Assembly: GCA_021324635.1 (NCBI GenBank) | Contig: JAJPIS010000077.1 | Coordinates: 27,175-91,174 of the forward strand | Length of the DNA stretch: 64,000 bases | Source of the DNA: Gemmatimonadota bacterium | GTDB taxonomy: Bacteria > Gemmatimonadota > Gemmatimonadetes > Gemmatimonadales > Gemmatimonadaceae | Direction of reading: 5' to 3' | Part shown: piece by piece, positions 60,917-64,000 of the stretch | Position numbering within the stretch: the stretch's first letter is position 1 | Layout: every line of letters begins with the position of its first letter | Notes under the pieces: generated by a model | The model's database searches: none | Told to the model about the DNA's origin: nothing | The model's input: the letters and a program-made list of their open reading frames with translations, nothing else | Translations under genes and position numbers: made by a program

Positions 60917-62338
60917 TCAGGTCTGAGGGGAGCCCGCGAGACGCTTCACCAGCTCGTACAGGAACGTCTGGCCCTCGTAGAACGAGCGCACCTCGAGTCG
61001 CTCGTCGCGGCCGTGGAAGCGGATGTCGCCCCGGTCGTAGAAGAGTCCCTGGACGCCGTAGGTCGGAATACCAGCCGCTCGCAGGTACCTGCCATCCGTC
61101 GCGCCCATGACCATGAGCGGCACGGTGGCGACGCCCGGCCACAGCTCGGTCGTGACCGCGCTGACCGAGCTCAGAAGGTCCTGTCGCATGGGCGACGGTG
61201 GCGCGCCGTGCGGGTCGCCCGTGATGGTCACCTTCACGGCCGTGTCCGCGACCACGCGCCGCAGGGTCTCGGTCACGTACTCGGCGCTGTCGCCAGGTAG
61301 GACGCGGCAGTTGACGGCGGCGGCCGCAAGCTGAGGGAGCGCATTCAACGCGTGACCACCCTCGAGCATCGTGGCGACGCACGTCGTCCGCAGGGTCGCG
61401 TTCCACGGGGTAGACTGTTGAGCGACCCGCCGCATGGCCGCGGTGTCGCCATGTGCCACGGCCGCGAGATCGGCCCGCACCGGCCCGTGCTCGATGCCCG
61501 ACATCGCCTGGAAGTAGGCGCGCGTGACCTCGTTCGTCTCGAGTGGGAAGCCGAAGCGCGAGAGCCGGTCGAGTGCGCCGGCCAGATGGTAGATCGCGTT
61601 GTCCGAGACCGGCAGCGAGCTGTGTCCACCCTTGTTGCGCACCTCGAATCGATAGTTGATGACGTATTTCTCGCTGACCTGCACGTCGTTGGAGAGCCTG
61701 GTCCCGTTCACCGACTCCCCCCATCCCCCTTCGTTCAGCGCATACTCGGCGTCGATCAGGTCACGTCTGTTCTTGAGCAGCCAGTCGACGCCGTTGTACG
61801 GGCCACCTCCCTCCTCGTCAGCCGTCAGCGCGACGATGAGGTCGCGATCGGGCCTGAATCCCTCGCGCTTGTAGCGGATCAGGTTGGCGATCCAGATCGC
61901 CGCCTGCGCCTTGTCGTCGCCCGTGCCGCGGCCGTAGAAGTAGCCGTCCTGCTCGTTCAGCACGAACGGGTCCATGCTCCAGTCCTCGCGCTTCGCCTCC
62001 ACGACGTCCGTGTGCGCGAGGAGGAGAATCGGACGCCGGCGGCCCGTCCCACGGTAGCGGACGACGAGGTTCATCTTGTTCGGCGCCGCCCCGCCCACGA
62101 AGATGTCCTGCTCGGCGAAACCGGCGGCCCGGAGGCGCCGGGCCACAGCCTCGGCGACCGGTGTCGTCGCGCCCGTCGTGTAGCCGGACCTGATCTCGAC
62201 CATCTCCTTGTAGATCGCGCGCGCGAGCTGTTGGTCCTGGGCGGGCGGCATGGCGTGCGACGGCGCCGCCGGCTGTGCGGCGACGGCCGACGCCATCAGG
62301 GTGCTGGCGACGGCAGCGGATCGGGCGAGTCGGGACAT
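60917..62338 (-). CDS. Secreted M20 family zinc peptidase
   Basis: M20 enzymes are di-zinc exopeptidases or deacetylases. LLAHTDVVEA (first His and Asp), YGRGTGDDKAQAA (bridging Asp), LTADEEGGG (catalytic Glu pair) and GHSSLP of the dimerisation domain are in order. Signal peptide cleavage is near AVAAQ. ATG 62338 gives 473 aa; the long upstream frame is rejected because it overlaps the ABC-2 gene. A homopyrimidine tract precedes the ATG. Confidence 0.92.
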   Translation of the reverse strand: MSRLARSAAVASTLMASAVAAQPAAPSHAMPPAQDQQLARAIYKEMVEIRSGYTTGATTPVAEAVARRLRAAGFAEQDIFVGGAAPNKMNLVVRYRGTGRRRPILLLAHTDVVEAKREDWSMDPFVLNEQDGYFYGRGTGDDKAQAAIWIANLIRYKREGFRPDRDLIVALTADEEGGGPYNGVDWLLKNRRDLIDAEYALNEGGWGESVNGTRLSNDVQVSEKYVINYRFEVRNKGGHSSLPVSDNAIYHLAGALDRLSRFGFPLETNEVTRAYFQAMSGIEHGPVRADLAAVAHGDTAAMRRVAQQSTPWNATLRTTCVATMLEGGHALNALPQLAAAAVNCRVLPGDSAEYVTETLRRVVADTAVKVTITGDPHGAPPSPMRQDLLSSVSAVTTELWPGVATVPLMVMGATDGRYLRAAGIPTYGVQGLFYDRGDIRFHGRDERLEVRSFYEGQTFLYELVKRLAGSPQT

Positions 62339-62347
62339 GAGCGATGC

Positions 62348-62396
62348 GATGACGAAAGGGGAGGGGAAGCGGAAGGGAAGGGGAAAGGGGACGAGG
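62348..62396. repeat. Homopurine/homopyrimidine tract before the M20 gene
   Basis: A G/A-rich run of about 45 bp with repeated AGGGG and AAGGG units; in the M20 mRNA leader it would be C/U-rich. Confidence 0.6.
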
Positions 62397-62415
62397 CCGG
62401 CGCCGTATCGCCGGT

Positions 62416-63546
62416 TCACTTCCAGCGAAAGAGCTTGAGCGCCACGACGAAGCACAGCACCAGCCACGCTGCCGCGATGCCCATCTCGCCCCACATGGTG
62501 CCGAGCGCCGCGCCCTGCAACAGGTTGGCGCGGAGCATGTTGTTCACGGCGGTGAGCGGCAGCGCCTGAATGAAGGGCTGCATCGCGCGGGGGAAGTTCG
62601 ATGATGAGAAGAAGACGCCGGAGAAAACCCACATCGGCAGCATCATCAGGTTCATGAGGCCGGACGCGCCCTCGACGGTGCGGACCCGCGAGGCGCCCAG
62701 GAGTCCCATGGCGCCGAAGGTGAGCGACGCGACGAGGCAGATGAGGACCAGCGCCGCCAGCGAGCCGCGCGCCGGCACGCCGAAGACGAGCACGCCGAAG
62801 CCCAGCAGCGTCCCGACCTCGAAGCACAGCATCGTCAGCCGGGAGAGCAGAAACGACGCGAGATACTCGGCCCGCCGCATCGGCGTGGCGATCAGGCGCT
62901 TGAGCAGCTTCTTCTTCCGTGCGTCGACGACCGCGAACCCGATGCCCCAGATGCCGCTCCCCATGAGGTTCATGCCGAGGAGCCCCGGGATCAGGAAGTC
63001 GATGTAGCGGGACCCGCGCTCGCGGACCTGCTCGTCACGGGTGCTGACCGGATCGCGCCGGCCGGCCGCGCGCTGGACCACCCCGTCGGCCAGGAGCCGG
63101 GCCGTGCGCGCCTCGGGGCGCGTGTCGTCGAGCCGATAGGACACGGCGCCCGCGCCGGCCGATACGGCGACCAGGGCCACCTCGCCGGTGCGTAGCGCGC
63201 GCGCCGCCTCGCTGTCGCCCAGCACGCGCACGGTGAGCGACGAGTCCGAGCGGAGCGCGGCCGCGAGCTGCGCGGCGCCCGGCGCGGTCGACAGCACCGC
63301 GACCGGTTGGCGCGCCGCCGGCCGATTGCGAAAGGCGACGCCGAGGCCGCCGGCCAGCAGGACAGGGAAGACGAACACCCAGAACACCGCTTCCGGCTCG
63401 CGCAGGAACTCCCGATAGCGGACCAGCGTGAGCTGGATGAGCGAGCGGTCGCGCCAGCCACGGCGCCGGGCAGGCGGCCGGGCGGCCGGCTGACGCGGGC
63501 CCTCCGGGATCTCCCGGCGGGGCGGGGTGAGCGTCGCGTCAGTCAT
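62416..63546 (-). CDS. ABC-2 type transporter permease
   Basis: A 376-aa exporter subunit with an N-terminal cytoplasmic arm, a first helix (AVFWVFVFPVLLAGGLGVAF), a periplasmic domain, and five more helices toward the C-terminus including GLMNLMMLPMWVFSGVFFSS. This is the DrrB/YadH-like ABC-2 pattern. Its start overlaps the end of the ATPase gene by 8 bp, so both form one exporter. Confidence 0.9.
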   Translation of the reverse strand: MTDATLTPPRREIPEGPRQPAARPPARRRGWRDRSLIQLTLVRYREFLREPEAVFWVFVFPVLLAGGLGVAFRNRPAARQPVAVLSTAPGAAQLAAALRSDSSLTVRVLGDSEAARALRTGEVALVAVSAGAGAVSYRLDDTRPEARTARLLADGVVQRAAGRRDPVSTRDEQVRERGSRYIDFLIPGLLGMNLMGSGIWGIGFAVVDARKKKLLKRLIATPMRRAEYLASFLLSRLTMLCFEVGTLLGFGVLVFGVPARGSLAALVLICLVASLTFGAMGLLGASRVRTVEGASGLMNLMMLPMWVFSGVFFSSSNFPRAMQPFIQALPLTAVNNMLRANLLQGAALGTMWGEMGIAAAWLVLCFVVALKLFRWK

Positions 63547-64000
63547 CGCGCAGATGCCGGCCGGTCAGCGATACGAACACATCCTCGAGCGTCGCCGAAT
63601 GGGTCTCCAACGCGCTCAACTCGATCCCTCGGCCGGCCAGGAAGGCGAGCAGCGCGGGCACGGCGCGATGGAGCTCGGCGACGTCGAGCTGGTAGCCGCC
63701 ATCGTCCGGTCGGGCATCGAGCACGCCCTCCATCGCTCGCAGCCTCTCGATATCGATGGCTCCGGCGGGCAGGGTCGAGAAGGTCACCACGTGCTCGGCG
63801 CATCGCGCACGGATCAGCGCCCGCGGCGTGTCGAGCGCGATCAGCTTGCCGTGATCCATGATCCCGACACGATCGCACAATCGCTCGGCTTCGTCCATGT
63901 AGTGCGTCGTCAGCACGACCGTGCGGCCGGTCGTGCGGAAGCGCTCGACGAGGTCCCACACCTGGCGCCGCGCCTGCGGATCGAGTCCCGTCGTCGGCTC
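63539..64000 (-). CDS. ABC transporter ATP-binding protein, C-terminal part (continues past the window)
   Basis: The frame is open to base 64000. The visible portion begins with EPTTGLDPQARRQVWDL (Walker B/D-loop), continues with the H-loop TTHYMDEAERLCDRV and MDHGKLIALDTP, and ends with a DUF4162-type tail including LEDVFVSLTGRHL. This matches DrrA-like ATPases of ABC-2 exporters. The Walker A half is outside the window. Confidence 0.92.
   Translation of the reverse strand, partial: EPTTGLDPQARRQVWDLVERFRTTGRTVVLTTHYMDEAERLCDRVGIMDHGKLIALDTPRALIRARCAEHVVTFSTLPAGAIDIERLRAMEGVLDARPDDGGYQLDVAELHRAVPALLAFLAGRGIELSALETHSATLEDVFVSLTGRHLRDD

Overview
The window is GC-rich bacterial chromosome, densely coded. 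I infer Gemmatimonadota or a close relative. The evidence is a SusC/SusD pair together with many secreted S15-type hydrolases and serine hydrolases, a PadR + ADOP-type ABC permease unit, an M55 D-aminopeptidase, coproheme decarboxylase HemQ, and many GTG starts. No marker gene settles the phylum, so this is an inference. No phage, insertion sequence or CRISPR array was seen.

Layout. 1-6701: end of a prepilin peptidase, a one-ring Clp-type ATPase, a zincin-like lipoprotein, a DUF445 membrane protein and Lon. 6867-11330: the housekeeping run ffh-rpsP-rimM-trmD-rplS-rnhB. 11333-13203: a dienoyl-CoA-reductase-like SDR and an OmpA-type lipoprotein preceded by two perfect CRP-type palindromes. 13364-13687: a tRNA-Lys(UUU) gene split by a 251-nt group I intron. 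14085-15925: a cyclic-di-GMP-I (GEMM) riboswitch ahead of a secreted beta-helix lipoprotein. 16096-24874 (minus strand): a KimA-like permease, eight gas vesicle genes and a PAS/GAF sensor kinase, all in one direction. 24985-28674: HemQ, an LssY-type protein and a DUF4173 membrane protein.

28812-34240 (minus): a TonB receptor, a cyclophilin, an outer-membrane protein and an M55 peptidase, with a 24-bp triple tandem repeat. 34395-40896 (minus): an overlapping susC-susD-cocE operon ending at an 18-bp hairpin. 41122-50548: serine hydrolases, an alpha/beta hydrolase, an aldo-keto reductase, DUF5694 and DUF3072 proteins and a second CocE. 50712-52464: a SoxCD-like sulfite dehydrogenase pair. 52621-57730: a quinone oxidoreductase, a VanX-type dipeptidase, and an ADOP permease with its PadR regulator. 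57900-64000: a small alpha/beta-barrel protein, a CarH/LitR-like B12 photoreceptor regulator divergent from Hsp20, two small unknown proteins, an M20 peptidase and an ABC-2 exporter cut by the window edge.

Themes. Secreted peptide and ester hydrolases with TonB-type uptake, including enzymes whose families act on D-amino-acid peptides, suggest scavenging of peptides or wall fragments. Signalling inputs are visible for c-di-GMP (riboswitch), possibly cAMP (CRP-type sites), light/B12 (CarH-like) and an unknown cue to a kinase in the gas vesicle cluster. Several predicted promoters place the start codon at or next to +1, suggesting leaderless mRNAs.
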